From Thauera sp. JM12B12 (GTDB lineage: Bacteria > Pseudomonadota > Gammaproteobacteria > Burkholderiales > Rhodocyclaceae), in the NCBI RefSeq assembly GCF_039614725.1, contig NZ_CP154859.1, positions 1,860,001-1,924,000 of the forward strand: 64,000 nt of DNA, in the 5' to 3' direction. The notes under the pieces were generated by a model that saw only the letters and a list, made by a program, of their open reading frames with translations, was not told the origin of the DNA and ran no database searches. Position numbers and translations under genes: made by a program. Below, piece after piece: positions 41,627 through 49,417 of the stretch. The first letter of the stretch is position 1; each line of letters starts with the position of its first letter.

Positions 41627-43309
41627 ATGCAAAAGAAACGTTTGATTGGTTCAACTCTGGCGATGGCGATCCTGCCGCTGGCCATGAGCAGCGCATGGGC
41701 CGCGGATGCGCCCAAACTGACCGCCGAAGAAATGGAGCAGGGCAAGCAGATCTACTTCGAGCGCTGTGCCGGCTGCCATGGCGTGCTGCGCAAGGGCGCC
41801 ACCGGCAAGAACCTCGAGCCGCACTGGACCAAGACCGCTCCTGACGGCACCAAGCTCGAAGGCGGCACGCTCAAGCTCGGTACGGACCGTCTCGAGAAGA
41901 TCATCGCCTACGGTACCGAAGGCGGCATGGTCAACTATGACGACATCCTGACCAAGGAAGAGATCAACCTGATGGCTCGCTACATCCAGAACGAGCCGCC
42001 GATCCCGCCCGAGTTCTCGCTCAAGGACATGAAGGACAGCTGGAAGCTGATCGTTCCGGTCAAGGACCGTCCGACCAAGCAGATGAACAAGGTCAACCTG
42101 AAGAACGTGTTCGCGATCACGCTGCGCGACGCGGGCAAGCTGGCCCTGGTCGATGGCGACACCCACAAGATCTGGAAGATCCTCGACACCGGCTATGCGG
42201 TGCATATCTCGCGCCTGTCGGCTTCGGGTCGCTATGTGTACACCGTCGGTCGTGACGGCCTGACCACCATCATCGACATGTTCTACGAAGAGCCCACCAC
42301 GGTCGCCACCGTGCGTCTGGGTTCGGACGCGCGTTCGGTCGACACCTCGAAGTTCAAGGGCTACGAGGACAAGTATCTGATCGGCGGCACCTACTGGCCG
42401 CCCCAGTACTCGATCATGGACGGCGAGACGCTCGAGCCGATCAAGGTCGTGTCGACCCGCGGTCAGACCGTCGACGGCGAGTACCACCCGGAACCGCGCG
42501 TGGCCTCGATCGTCGCTTCGCTGCAGAAGCCGGAGTGGGTGGTCAACGTCAAGGAAACCGGCATGATCCTGCTGGTGGACTACAGCGACATCAAGAACCT
42601 CAAGACCACCACGATCGAATCCGCCAAGTTCCTGCATGACGGCGGCTGGGACGCCTCGGGTCGTTACTTCATGGTTGCCGCCAACGCCTCGAACAAGGTC
42701 GCCGCGGTCGACACCAAGACCGGCAAGCTCGCCGCCCTGGTCGATACCGCCAAGATCCCGCACCCGGGTCGTGGCGCCAACTTCGTCCATCCGGAGTTTG
42801 GTCCGGTGTGGTCGACCGGCCACCTCGGCGACGCCGTCGTCTCGCTGATCTCCACGGCTTCCGACGATCCGAAGTTCGCCAAGTACAAGGATCACAACTG
42901 GAAGGTGGTGCAGGAGCTGAAGATGCCTGGCGCCGGCAACCTGTTCGTGAAGACCCATCCGAAGTCGAAGAACTTCTGGGCCGACGCGCCGATGAACCCG
43001 GAGCGTGAGATCGCCGAAGCGGTGTTCGTGTTCGACAAGGCCGACCTGAAGAAGGAGCCGGTGCGCATCGACGTCGCCAAGGATTCGGGCCTGCCCGAGA
43101 GCAAGGCGATCCGTCGTGCGGTGCAGCCCGAGTACAACGAGGCCGGCGACGAGGTCTGGATCTCGCTGTGGGGTGGCAAGACCGATCAGTCCGCGATCGT
43201 GATCTACGACGACAAGACCCTCAAGGTGAAGAAGGTGATCACCGACCCGGCCGTCGTCACGCCCACCGGCAAGTTCAACGTGTACAACACCATGCACGAC
43301 GTTTATTGA
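41627..43309 (+). CDS. nirS: Cytochrome cd1 nitrite reductase
   Basis: Periplasmic enzyme that reduces nitrite to nitric oxide. 560 residues: signal peptide (1-25, SSAWA|AD), an N-terminal haem c domain with C47-A-G-C50-H51, and an eight-bladed propeller binding haem d1. The two active-site histidine regions are recognisable (EYHPEPRVA and PHPGRGANF), and the C-terminus GKFNVYNTMHDVY matches the Pseudomonas enzyme. The ATG at 41627 follows AAGGAGAGG; the frame extends 21 codons upstream without support. Followed by a UUCG hairpin and nirT. Confidence 0.98.
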   Translation: MQKKRLIGSTLAMAILPLAMSSAWAADAPKLTAEEMEQGKQIYFERCAGCHGVLRKGATGKNLEPHWTKTAPDGTKLEGGTLKLGTDRLEKIIAYGTEGGMVNYDDILTKEEINLMARYIQNEPPIPPEFSLKDMKDSWKLIVPVKDRPTKQMNKVNLKNVFAITLRDAGKLALVDGDTHKIWKILDTGYAVHISRLSASGRYVYTVGRDGLTTIIDMFYEEPTTVATVRLGSDARSVDTSKFKGYEDKYLIGGTYWPPQYSIMDGETLEPIKVVSTRGQTVDGEYHPEPRVASIVASLQKPEWVVNVKETGMILLVDYSDIKNLKTTTIESAKFLHDGGWDASGRYFMVAANASNKVAAVDTKTGKLAALVDTAKIPHPGRGANFVHPEFGPVWSTGHLGDAVVSLISTASDDPKFAKYKDHNWKVVQELKMPGAGNLFVKTHPKSKNFWADAPMNPEREIAEAVFVFDKADLKKEPVRIDVAKDSGLPESKAIRRAVQPEYNEAGDEVWISLWGGKTDQSAIVIYDDKTLKVKKVITDPAVVTPTGKFNVYNTMHDVY

Positions 43310-43336
43310 TCGGCGCAGTCGGTCGTAGCTGAACAC

Positions 43337-43358
43337 CCCCCGCGCTTCGGCGCGGGGG
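43337..43358 (+). terminator. UUCG-tetraloop hairpin between nirS and nirT
   Basis: Perfect 9-bp stem CCCCCGCGC-TTCG-GCGCGGGGG. No T run follows. An extra-stable UUCG hairpin after the reductase gene suggests 3'-end protection or partial termination, giving more nirS than nirT transcript. Confidence 0.6.
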
Positions 43359-43375
43359 CATGAAGGAAGAATTCC

Positions 43376-43987
43376 ATGTCAGATCGAAACAGCGACAACC
43401 TCAAACAAGAAGATTCGGGCGGCTTCTGGGCACGCCTGCGCCGCCCGTCGAAGAAATCGCTGGGCGGTCTGTTGGCTGTAGGCTTCGTGGTTGGCATCCT
43501 GTTCTGGGGCGGTTTCAACACCGCGATGGAAGCCACGAACACCGAGAAGTTCTGTATCTCCTGCCACGAGATGTATGACAACGTGTACAAGGAGTACAAG
43601 GAGACGATTCACTACAACAACCGCACCGGCGTGCGTGCGGTGTGCTCGGATTGCCACGTCCCGAAGGACTGGACGTACAAGATGATGCGCAAGATCCAGG
43701 CCTCGCGCGAGGTGTGGGGCAAGATCACCGGCACCATCGACACCCGCGAGAAGTTCGAGGCCAAGCGCCTGACCCTCGCCCGTCGCGAATGGGCGCGCAT
43801 GAAGTCGGTCGACTCGCGCGAATGCCGCAATTGCCACAGCTTCGAGAGCATGAACCCCGAGGCGCAGAAGCAACGGGCCCGCAAGCAGCACGAGATGGCC
43901 ATCGAGGACAAGATGACCTGCATCGACTGCCACAAGGGAATCGCGCATCACAAGCCGGAAGGCATGACCGAGGAAGACGAGATGTAA
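43376..43987 (+). CDS. nirT: Tetrahaem NapC/NirT-type cytochrome c
   Basis: Membrane-anchored quinol-to-periplasm electron-transfer protein. 203 residues: a single N-terminal transmembrane helix (about 30-48), then four CXXCH sites (CISCH, CSDCH, CRNCH, CIDCH), the NapC/NirT count. In Pseudomonas stutzeri nirT lies next to nirS and supplies electrons to nitrite reductase; here it also follows nirS, so it probably has that job. Ribosome site AAGGAAG before the ATG. Confidence 0.95.
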   Translation: MSDRNSDNLKQEDSGGFWARLRRPSKKSLGGLLAVGFVVGILFWGGFNTAMEATNTEKFCISCHEMYDNVYKEYKETIHYNNRTGVRAVCSDCHVPKDWTYKMMRKIQASREVWGKITGTIDTREKFEAKRLTLARREWARMKSVDSRECRNCHSFESMNPEAQKQRARKQHEMAIEDKMTCIDCHKGIAHHKPEGMTEEDEM

Positions 43988-44035
43988 GGCTCGTCCTGCA
44001 TCGAGGTCCAACCCAAGCACAGTGAGGAAATGACG

Positions 44036-44908
44036 ATGAAGAAAACCATGATTGCTGGCGCCGTGGGCGCACTCCTGGCCTTCGGTGCCGGCACTGCGAT
44101 GGCCGCGGCACCCGACTGGGGCAAGGTCGAGGCCAAGGACATCACGCTGTTCTACCCGGGCGTGTCGCCGCTGGAATGGATCCAGAAGGGCACCGAGCAC
44201 GGTGGCGCGCGTGCGCTCAAGAAGGGCGAGACCTGTGCCGACTGCCATAGCGACGAGGCAGCGGACATGGGCAAGAAGATCGCCAGCGGCCAGAAGATCG
44301 AGCCCACCCCGATCGCCGGCAAGGCGGCCTTCATCCCGGTGAAGGTGCAGGCGGCGCATGACGGCGAGAACCTTTATCTGCGTTTCTCCTGGAAGCAGCC
44401 GGCGGCCTCGGGTGCAGCCAAGATGGACGACAAGAACCCGGTCAAGATCGCGTTCATGCTCGAGTCCGGCGGCAAGGTCGAACTGGCCGATCAGGCCGGC
44501 TGCTGGGCCACCTGCCACACCGACTCGCGCACCATGCCGGGTGCCGACGACGCCAAGACCAAGTACGTGAAGGGTGGCTCGCTGGCCGAAGGCAAGTTCT
44601 ACGACCTCTACCAGTGGCGCAGCGGCGAGAACAAGGGCTTCGACGGCCATGTCGCCGACAAGCGCGTGATGGAAGGCGGCAAAGCCCTGGTCAGCGCCGA
44701 AGGCAAGAAGGACGGGGACAACTGGACGGTGGTGTTCACCCGCAAGCTGGCGGGCGGCGAAGGCGACGTCGCACTCGAGTCGGGCAAGGCCTACAACTTC
44801 GGCTTCGCCATCCATGACGACAGCGCAGCTGGGCGCTTCCACCACGTCTCGCTGGGCTACAAGCTGGGCATCGATGCCGACGGTCACGTCAAGGCAGCCA
44901 AGCAGTAA
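44036..44908 (+). CDS. Periplasmic cytochrome c-552-like protein with EB_dh-type domain
   Basis: 290 residues with a signal peptide (1-23, GTAMA|AA). One canonical haem c site C67-A-D-C70-H71 is followed by an ethylbenzene dehydrogenase/cytochrome c-552-like beta domain ending with FGFAIHDDSAAGRFHHVSLG. A second, non-canonical site C156-W-A-T-C160-H161 (CX3CH) lies inside that domain, so a second covalent haem is possible. It occupies the place of nirB in P. stutzeri but is not a di-haem peroxidase-type NirB. Probably part of the nirST unit, carrying electrons to nitrite reductase (inference). ATG 44036 is 8 nt from GAGGAA; ATG 44030 is too close. Confidence 0.85.
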   Translation: MKKTMIAGAVGALLAFGAGTAMAAAPDWGKVEAKDITLFYPGVSPLEWIQKGTEHGGARALKKGETCADCHSDEAADMGKKIASGQKIEPTPIAGKAAFIPVKVQAAHDGENLYLRFSWKQPAASGAAKMDDKNPVKIAFMLESGGKVELADQAGCWATCHTDSRTMPGADDAKTKYVKGGSLAEGKFYDLYQWRSGENKGFDGHVADKRVMEGGKALVSAEGKKDGDNWTVVFTRKLAGGEGDVALESGKAYNFGFAIHDDSAAGRFHHVSLGYKLGIDADGHVKAAKQ

Positions 44909-44956
44909 GTCCGTGGCGTCGACCCCGCCCGCCGGTGCGGGCGGGGGATCACTCGA

Positions 44957-45001
44957 GCGGAAGTCCCGGCCGTCCGGCCAGGGCTTCCGCTTCTTTCTTT
45001 C
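44957..45001 (+). terminator. Rho-independent terminator after the nirS-nirT-cytochrome unit
   Basis: Stem of 15 bp (44957-44971 with 44976-44990, two G-U pairs), loop GTCC, followed by TTCTTTCTTTC. It separates nirS-T-cytochrome from the cupredoxin and the haem d1 genes. Confidence 0.82.
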
Positions 45002-45038
45002 ATGTTGTGCCGTCAGCGACGGCACGAGGAGAGACGGG

Positions 45039-45368
45039 ATGAAAGGCAGAGCGCTGTTGTGTGCGATCACCACCCTCGGGCTGACGCTGGGTGCGCCGGA
45101 GACGAGCTTCGCCGCCGAGCACCTGGTGGCGATCGAGAAGTACACCTTCAGCCCGACCGAACTCCATGTTCGCAAGGGCGACACCGTGACCTGGCTGAAT
45201 AACGAGAAACGGGTCAGCCACTCGGTCCTGTTCATGGGCTCTGGCGAGGAGTCCGAGCGCTTCTTTCCGGGCGAGAAATGGTCGCGCGTCTTTCCCGAGG
45301 CGGGCCGTTTCGAATACCGCTGCGGGCCTCATCCCGAGATGCTCGGCGTGGTGATCGTCGCGGACTGA
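45039..45368 (+). CDS. Periplasmic cupredoxin (plastocyanin/pseudoazurin type)
   Basis: 109 residues with a signal peptide (about 1-26). All four type I copper ligands are present: H61, C95, H98 and M101 in the pattern SHSVLF and YRCGPHPEM. Small blue copper proteins donate electrons to nitrite and NO reductases. It lies between the nirS unit and nirC, where other bacteria have nirM or a c551 gene, so an electron-carrier role for NirS is likely but inferred. AGGAGA precedes the ATG. A short inverted repeat (45007-45025) sits just upstream. Confidence 0.9.
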   Translation: MKGRALLCAITTLGLTLGAPETSFAAEHLVAIEKYTFSPTELHVRKGDTVTWLNNEKRVSHSVLFMGSGEESERFFPGEKWSRVFPEAGRFEYRCGPHPEMLGVVIVAD

Positions 45369-45431
45369 GCGCGCGCCCCACGACGCCGTCCTTGCGCGCG
45401 GGGAGGGCGCACAACCCCACCCGGCTCATGG

Positions 45432-45445
45432 TTGATTCGAGTCAA
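45432..45445 (+). promoter_or_regulatory. FNR/DNR box upstream of nirC
   Basis: TTGAT-TCGA-GTCAA has one mismatch to TTGAT-N4-ATCAA. A weak -10 (CATCCT, 45468-45473) is centred 32 bp downstream. Start near 45480, about 25 nt before the nirC ATG. This would drive nirC-F-DL-G-H separately from nirS. Confidence 0.7.
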
Positions 45446-45504
45446 GGTTTCGCAAGGGCTGAAGGATCATCCTGCTTCCGACCGCATCGTCGTTGGAAAC
45501 GAGC

Positions 45505-45888
45505 ATGAAAGTCCCGCCCCTTGTCGCCCATGTCGCCCTTCTCGTCGGCGCAGCCGTGGTCTCGGCCCTGGCCTCCGCCTCCGAGGCACGGCCGACCGCC
45601 CCCGACCCGCAGCGTGCGCGCGAGCTGATCCACATCGTCCGCCAGGACTGCGGTTCCTGTCATGGGCTCACCCTCAAGGGCGGGCTGGGGCCTGCGCTCA
45701 CTGCCGCGGCGCTTGCCGACAAGCCGCCGGAAGGGCTGGTGGCGACCATCATCGGCGGCCGCCCGGGGACCCCGATGCCGCCGTTCGCCACGATCGTCAG
45801 CGAGGCCGAGGCGGTCTGGATCGTGGATCAGCTGATGCGCGGCTTCCCGCCCGACGCTGGCCTGCCGCAGGCCCGCCACACCCCCTGA
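45505..45888 (+). CDS. nirC: Mono-haem cytochrome c NirC
   Basis: 127 residues with a signal peptide (about 1-28) and one haem site C49-G-S-C52-H53, with a downstream Met in MPPF as probable axial ligand. NirC-type cytochromes are encoded with haem d1 genes and may donate electrons to NirS or take part in d1 maturation. First gene of the nirC-F-DL-G-H run, 60 bp after the FNR-type box. The ATG at 45505 is preferred over a TTG four codons earlier. Confidence 0.88.
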   Translation: MKVPPLVAHVALLVGAAVVSALASASEARPTAPDPQRARELIHIVRQDCGSCHGLTLKGGLGPALTAAALADKPPEGLVATIIGGRPGTPMPPFATIVSEAEAVWIVDQLMRGFPPDAGLPQARHTP

Positions 45889-45970
45889 TTCAAGAAGGCG
45901 CCCGCGTACGCGGCCGCCCTTGCGTCGCACCTCCCGGGGCTCGCGCCCCAGCATCGAAGCCGGAGTACTC

Positions 45971-47179
45971 ATGTCTTCCCAGAACGTCCGTCTTGCGCCG
46001 CCCGCAGTGTGGGGCCTGGTCCTGTCCGCGATCGTGTTGCTGCTGTCCGCCTGCACCACGACGACGCCGGTCGTGTTGCGCGGTAGCGGCGATCTGGGCG
46101 TGGTCATCGAGCGCGCCGACGGCAACGTGAAGGTCATCGAGACCACCGGCCGCAGCGTGCTCGCCACGGTGAGCGGACTGGGCGACCTGTCCCATGCCTC
46201 GGTGGTGTTCTCGCGTGACGGCCGCTACGCCTACGTGTTCGGACGCGACGGTGGCCTGACCAAGGTGGACCTGCTCGAGCGCCGCATCGCCGGCCGCGTG
46301 GTGCAGGCGGGCAACGCGATCGGCGGCTCCATCTCGCACGACGGCAGCCTGGTGGTGGCGCAGAACTACGAGCCGGGCGGCATCAAGGCCTTCGACGCCA
46401 ACACGCTGGAGCTGGTCGCCGACGTGCCGGCGACCACCGAGGACGGCACCCGCTCCAAGGTCGTGGGCCTGGCCGATCTCTCCGGCCGGCGCTTCATCTA
46501 CGCGCTGTTCGAGGCGGGCGAGATCCGCATCACCGACTTCTCCGACCCGAAGAACCCGGTCACCCAGCGCTTTGACGGCGGCAAGCAACCTTACGACGCA
46601 CTGGTGAGCCCCAACGGCCGCTACTACATCGCCGGCCTGTTCGGCGAGGACGGGCTGGCGCTGATCGACCTGTGGAACCTCGACAAGGGCAGCCGCAAGA
46701 TCCTCTCCGGCTACGGCCGTGGCGAGCAGCCGCTGCCGGTGTTCAAGATGCCGCACCTGCGCGGCTGGTCGATCGCCGGCAACCGCGCCTACCTGCCGGC
46801 GATCGGCCGCCACGAGGTGCTGGTGGTCGACACCGACACCTGGCAGGAGGTCGATCGCATCAAGGTCAAGAGCCAGCCGGTGTTCGCGATGGCGCGCCCG
46901 GACGGCCGCGAGATCTGGGTTAACTTCGCCTTCCCGGACAACGGCTGGGTGCAGGTCATCGATACCGTGACCGGCCAGGTCACCGATACCCTGCAACCGG
47001 GACGCGGCATCCTGCACATGGAGTTCCTCTCCAAGGGCCACGAGGTCTGGCTGTCGGCGCGTGACGACAACAAGGTGGTGGTCTACGACACCGCGAGCAA
47101 GAAGCCGATCGGCGGCTTCGACTCGGCGAGCCCGAGCGGCATCTTCTTCACCACGCGCGCGGCGCGTACGGGTTTCTGA
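45971..47179 (+). CDS. nirF: Haem d1 biosynthesis protein NirF (lipoprotein)
   Basis: Periplasmic propeller protein required for a late step of haem d1 assembly. 402 residues; the N-terminus carries a lipobox (LLSAC, C28), so it is likely a lipoprotein. The body resembles the d1 propeller domain of NirS without a haem c domain. The start MSSQNVR at 45971 is preceded by CGGAG; an upstream in-frame codon at 45920 is unsupported. The stop overlaps nirDL by TGATG, implying coupling. The 82-bp gap after nirC shows no promoter. Confidence 0.93.
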   Translation: MSSQNVRLAPPAVWGLVLSAIVLLLSACTTTTPVVLRGSGDLGVVIERADGNVKVIETTGRSVLATVSGLGDLSHASVVFSRDGRYAYVFGRDGGLTKVDLLERRIAGRVVQAGNAIGGSISHDGSLVVAQNYEPGGIKAFDANTLELVADVPATTEDGTRSKVVGLADLSGRRFIYALFEAGEIRITDFSDPKNPVTQRFDGGKQPYDALVSPNGRYYIAGLFGEDGLALIDLWNLDKGSRKILSGYGRGEQPLPVFKMPHLRGWSIAGNRAYLPAIGRHEVLVVDTDTWQEVDRIKVKSQPVFAMARPDGREIWVNFAFPDNGWVQVIDTVTGQVTDTLQPGRGILHMEFLSKGHEVWLSARDDNKVVVYDTASKKPIGGFDSASPSGIFFTTRAARTGF

Positions 47180-48228
47180 TGCCGCGCCAGCCCATCCTGC
47201 CCGCGGCGCTGGACGCCACCGGCTTTCGCCTGCTCAACGAGTGGCAGCGCGACTTCCCGCTCGAGCCGCGTCCCTTCGCGCGCATCGCGCAGGCGGTCGG
47301 CACCGGCGAGGCGGAGGTGATTGCGGCCTATCAGGGGTTGAGCGCGCAAGGGCTCGTGAGCCGGGTGGGGGCGGTCTTCGCCCCGCGTCGCCTGGGGGCG
47401 AGCGCGCTGGCCGCCCTGGCGGCACCGCCCGAACGCCTGGAGGAGGTGGCCGCGCGCGTCACCCGCGAGCCGGCGATCAACCACAACTACCAGCGCGAGC
47501 ATCGCTACAACCTGTGGTTCGTCGTCACCGCCGCCTCGCGCGCGCAGCTCGACGAGGTGGTCGCCGGTATCGAGCGCGACACCGGTTGCGCGGTCATCGT
47601 GCTGCCGCTGGAGGAGGAATTCCATATCGACCTCGGCTTCGATCTCAAGGCCGGCGGAGAAGGGCGACGCCCCCATGCGGACGCCCGTGGCGGCGAGCCG
47701 ATCGCGCTCGGCGACGCCGATGGCGGCTGCAGGTTGCCGACGATCGAGCGTCAGCTGATCGGCGCGCTTCAGGGCGGCCTCGCGCTGGAGGCGCGGCCCT
47801 TCGCCACGCTGGCGGCGCGGGTCGGCCTCGCCGAGGGCGAGGTCATTGCCTGCATCGCGCGCTGGGTGGACGAAGGCCTGATCCGCCGCTTCGGCGTGGT
47901 CGTGCGCCACCATGAGCTCGGTCTCGAGGCCAACGCGATGTGCGTGTGGGACGTACCGGACGCCGAGGTCTCCGCGCTCGGACGCCGGCTCGCGCAGGAG
48001 GCCGCGGTCACGCTGTGCTACCGCCGCCGCCGCGTGCAGCCCGACTGGCCATACAACCTCTTCTGCATGATCCACGGCAGCGCGCGCGAGGAGGTGCTTG
48101 CGGCGCGGGACGACCTTGCCGTACGCCTCGGACTCGATCGCCATCCGCACGCGGTGCTGTTCAGCTGCCGGCGTTTCAAGCAGACCGGTGCGCGCTATCT
48201 CGGCGCCAAGGATCTCGCCCATGTCTGA
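47179..48228 (+). CDS. nirDL: Fused sirohaem decarboxylase subunits NirD-NirL
   Basis: 349 residues made of two homologous AsnC/Lrp-like halves (about 10-155 and 190-345), each with a helix-turn-helix-like fold and an RAM-like domain with the HNYQREHRYNLWF and TLCYRRRRVQPDWPYNLF pattern seen in NirD and NirL. They act with NirG and NirH to decarboxylate sirohaem to 12,18-didecarboxysirohaem, an early haem d1 step. A fused NirDL also exists in Hydrogenobacter and Paracoccus-type organisms. Starts in the nirF stop and overlaps nirG by 8 bp. Confidence 0.92.
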   Translation: MPRQPILPAALDATGFRLLNEWQRDFPLEPRPFARIAQAVGTGEAEVIAAYQGLSAQGLVSRVGAVFAPRRLGASALAALAAPPERLEEVAARVTREPAINHNYQREHRYNLWFVVTAASRAQLDEVVAGIERDTGCAVIVLPLEEEFHIDLGFDLKAGGEGRRPHADARGGEPIALGDADGGCRLPTIERQLIGALQGGLALEARPFATLAARVGLAEGEVIACIARWVDEGLIRRFGVVVRHHELGLEANAMCVWDVPDAEVSALGRRLAQEAAVTLCYRRRRVQPDWPYNLFCMIHGSAREEVLAARDDLAVRLGLDRHPHAVLFSCRRFKQTGARYLGAKDLAHV

Positions 48229-48724
48229 AGCCCGTCCCGAAGCGCCGGCCGGCCGTCGCGGCGTCGCCGCGAAGCGTGCGCCCGACGATACCGACCGTCG
48301 CCTGATCAACGCCATCCAGGGCGAGTTTCCGCTCTCCGAGCGACCCTTCGCCGAGGTGGGTGCGGCGCTCGGGCTGTCCGAGGACGAGGTGATCGCGCGT
48401 CTGCAGTCGCTGCTCGACGACCGCGTGCTGACCCGCTTCGGGCCGATGTACCAGATCGAGCGCATGGGCGGCGCATTCTGCCTGGCGGCGATCGCCGTGC
48501 CCGAGGCGCAGTGGGCGGGTGCGGTGGAAGCGGTCAACGCCTTCCCCGAGGTGGCGCACAACTACCGCCGCGAGCACGCGCTCAACATGTGGTTCGTGCT
48601 CGCCACCGAGACGCCCGAGGGCATCGCCGACTGCGCGCGCCGCATCGAGGCCGCTACCGGGCTGGTGGTGCATCTGTTCCCGAAGGAACGCGAGTACTTC
48701 GTCGAGATGAGGCTGGAGGCTTGA
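48221..48724 (+). CDS. nirG: Sirohaem decarboxylase subunit NirG
   Basis: 167 residues of the same AsnC-like family (RRLINAIQGEFPLSERPFAEVG and AHNYRREHALNMWFVL). The ATG at 48221 lies within the end of nirDL (8-bp overlap) and its stop overlaps nirH by TGATG, so translation is coupled. Acts with NirDL and NirH. I call it G because of its position and length; the individual paralogues cannot be told apart with certainty. Confidence 0.88.
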   Translation: MSEARPEAPAGRRGVAAKRAPDDTDRRLINAIQGEFPLSERPFAEVGAALGLSEDEVIARLQSLLDDRVLTRFGPMYQIERMGGAFCLAAIAVPEAQWAGAVEAVNAFPEVAHNYRREHALNMWFVLATETPEGIADCARRIEAATGLVVHLFPKEREYFVEMRLEA

Positions 48725-49302
48725 TGGCACAGGGCATGCCCGAAGAGGGCCTGGTCGCGCGCGCGGAGGCGCAGGGCGCCGCGCTGGCGCGGCCCGATGA
48801 GTTTCCCTACCGTGATGTCGCGGAACTCGACCGCCGCATCGTGCTTGTCACCCAGGGCGGGCTGCCGCTGGTGGCGCGGCCGTACGCCGCGGTCGCCGAG
48901 GCGCTCGGCGTGGGCGAGGACCTCGTGCGCAGCCGCCTCGCCGCGATGCTTGCCGACGGTCGGATCCGCCGCATCGGCGCCGTGCCCAATCACTATGCGA
49001 TCGGCTACACCGCCAACGGCATGAGCGTCTGGGATGTGGACGACGCGGTGATCCACGCGGTGGGAGAGCGCGTGGGCGCGCTCCCGTTCGTCACCCACTG
49101 CTACCGCCGGCCCCGCCATCTGCCCGACTGGCCGTACAACCTGTTTGCGATGGTGCACGCCGCCAGTCGCGAGGCCGCGCTCGCGCGTGTGGAGGAGATC
49201 GCCGCGCTGATCGACGAGGCGTTCCCCGGGGCCTGCCGGCAGCGCGACGTCCTGTTCTCGGCCGGCATCCTGAAGAAGACCGGGCTGCGGATCGGCGGCT
49301 GA
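48724..49302 (+). CDS. nirH: Sirohaem decarboxylase subunit NirH
   Basis: 192 residues, AsnC-like, with the pattern VTHCYRRPRHLPDWPYNLFAMVH near the middle of the fold. Last gene of the nirC-F-DL-G-H run and coupled to nirG by TGATG. An 18-nt palindrome and a weak FNR-like box follow. With NirDL and NirG it forms the decarboxylase that feeds NirJ. Confidence 0.88.
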   Translation: MAQGMPEEGLVARAEAQGAALARPDEFPYRDVAELDRRIVLVTQGGLPLVARPYAAVAEALGVGEDLVRSRLAAMLADGRIRRIGAVPNHYAIGYTANGMSVWDVDDAVIHAVGERVGALPFVTHCYRRPRHLPDWPYNLFAMVHAASREAALARVEEIAALIDEAFPGACRQRDVLFSAGILKKTGLRIGG

Positions 49303-49308
49303 CGCGCC

Positions 49309-49326
49309 TCCCGGCGTACGCCGGGA
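49309..49326. repeat. 18-nt perfect palindrome after nirH
   Basis: TCCCGGCGTACGCCGGGA is fully self-complementary. It is placed 7 bp after the nirH stop. Without a T tract it may be an mRNA-end hairpin or an operator. Confidence 0.5.
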
Positions 49327-49353
49327 TGGCGCGCGCGCGCGATCCCGGGACCC

Positions 49354-49367
49354 TTGACCCGCGTCAT
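49354..49367 (+). promoter_or_regulatory. Weak FNR/DNR-like box upstream of nirJ
   Basis: TTGAC-CCGC-GTCAT is a partial match to TTGAT-N4-ATCAA. A good -10 (TCAAAT, 49390-49395) is centred exactly 32 bp downstream, and the start would fall about 16 nt before the nirJ ATG. Spacing supports it; sequence match is modest. Confidence 0.4.
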
Positions 49368-49417
49368 TTTCTGCGCGGGGCGGGTCGGGTCAAATGGTCG
49401 CCATTCAGGAGGCCTCC

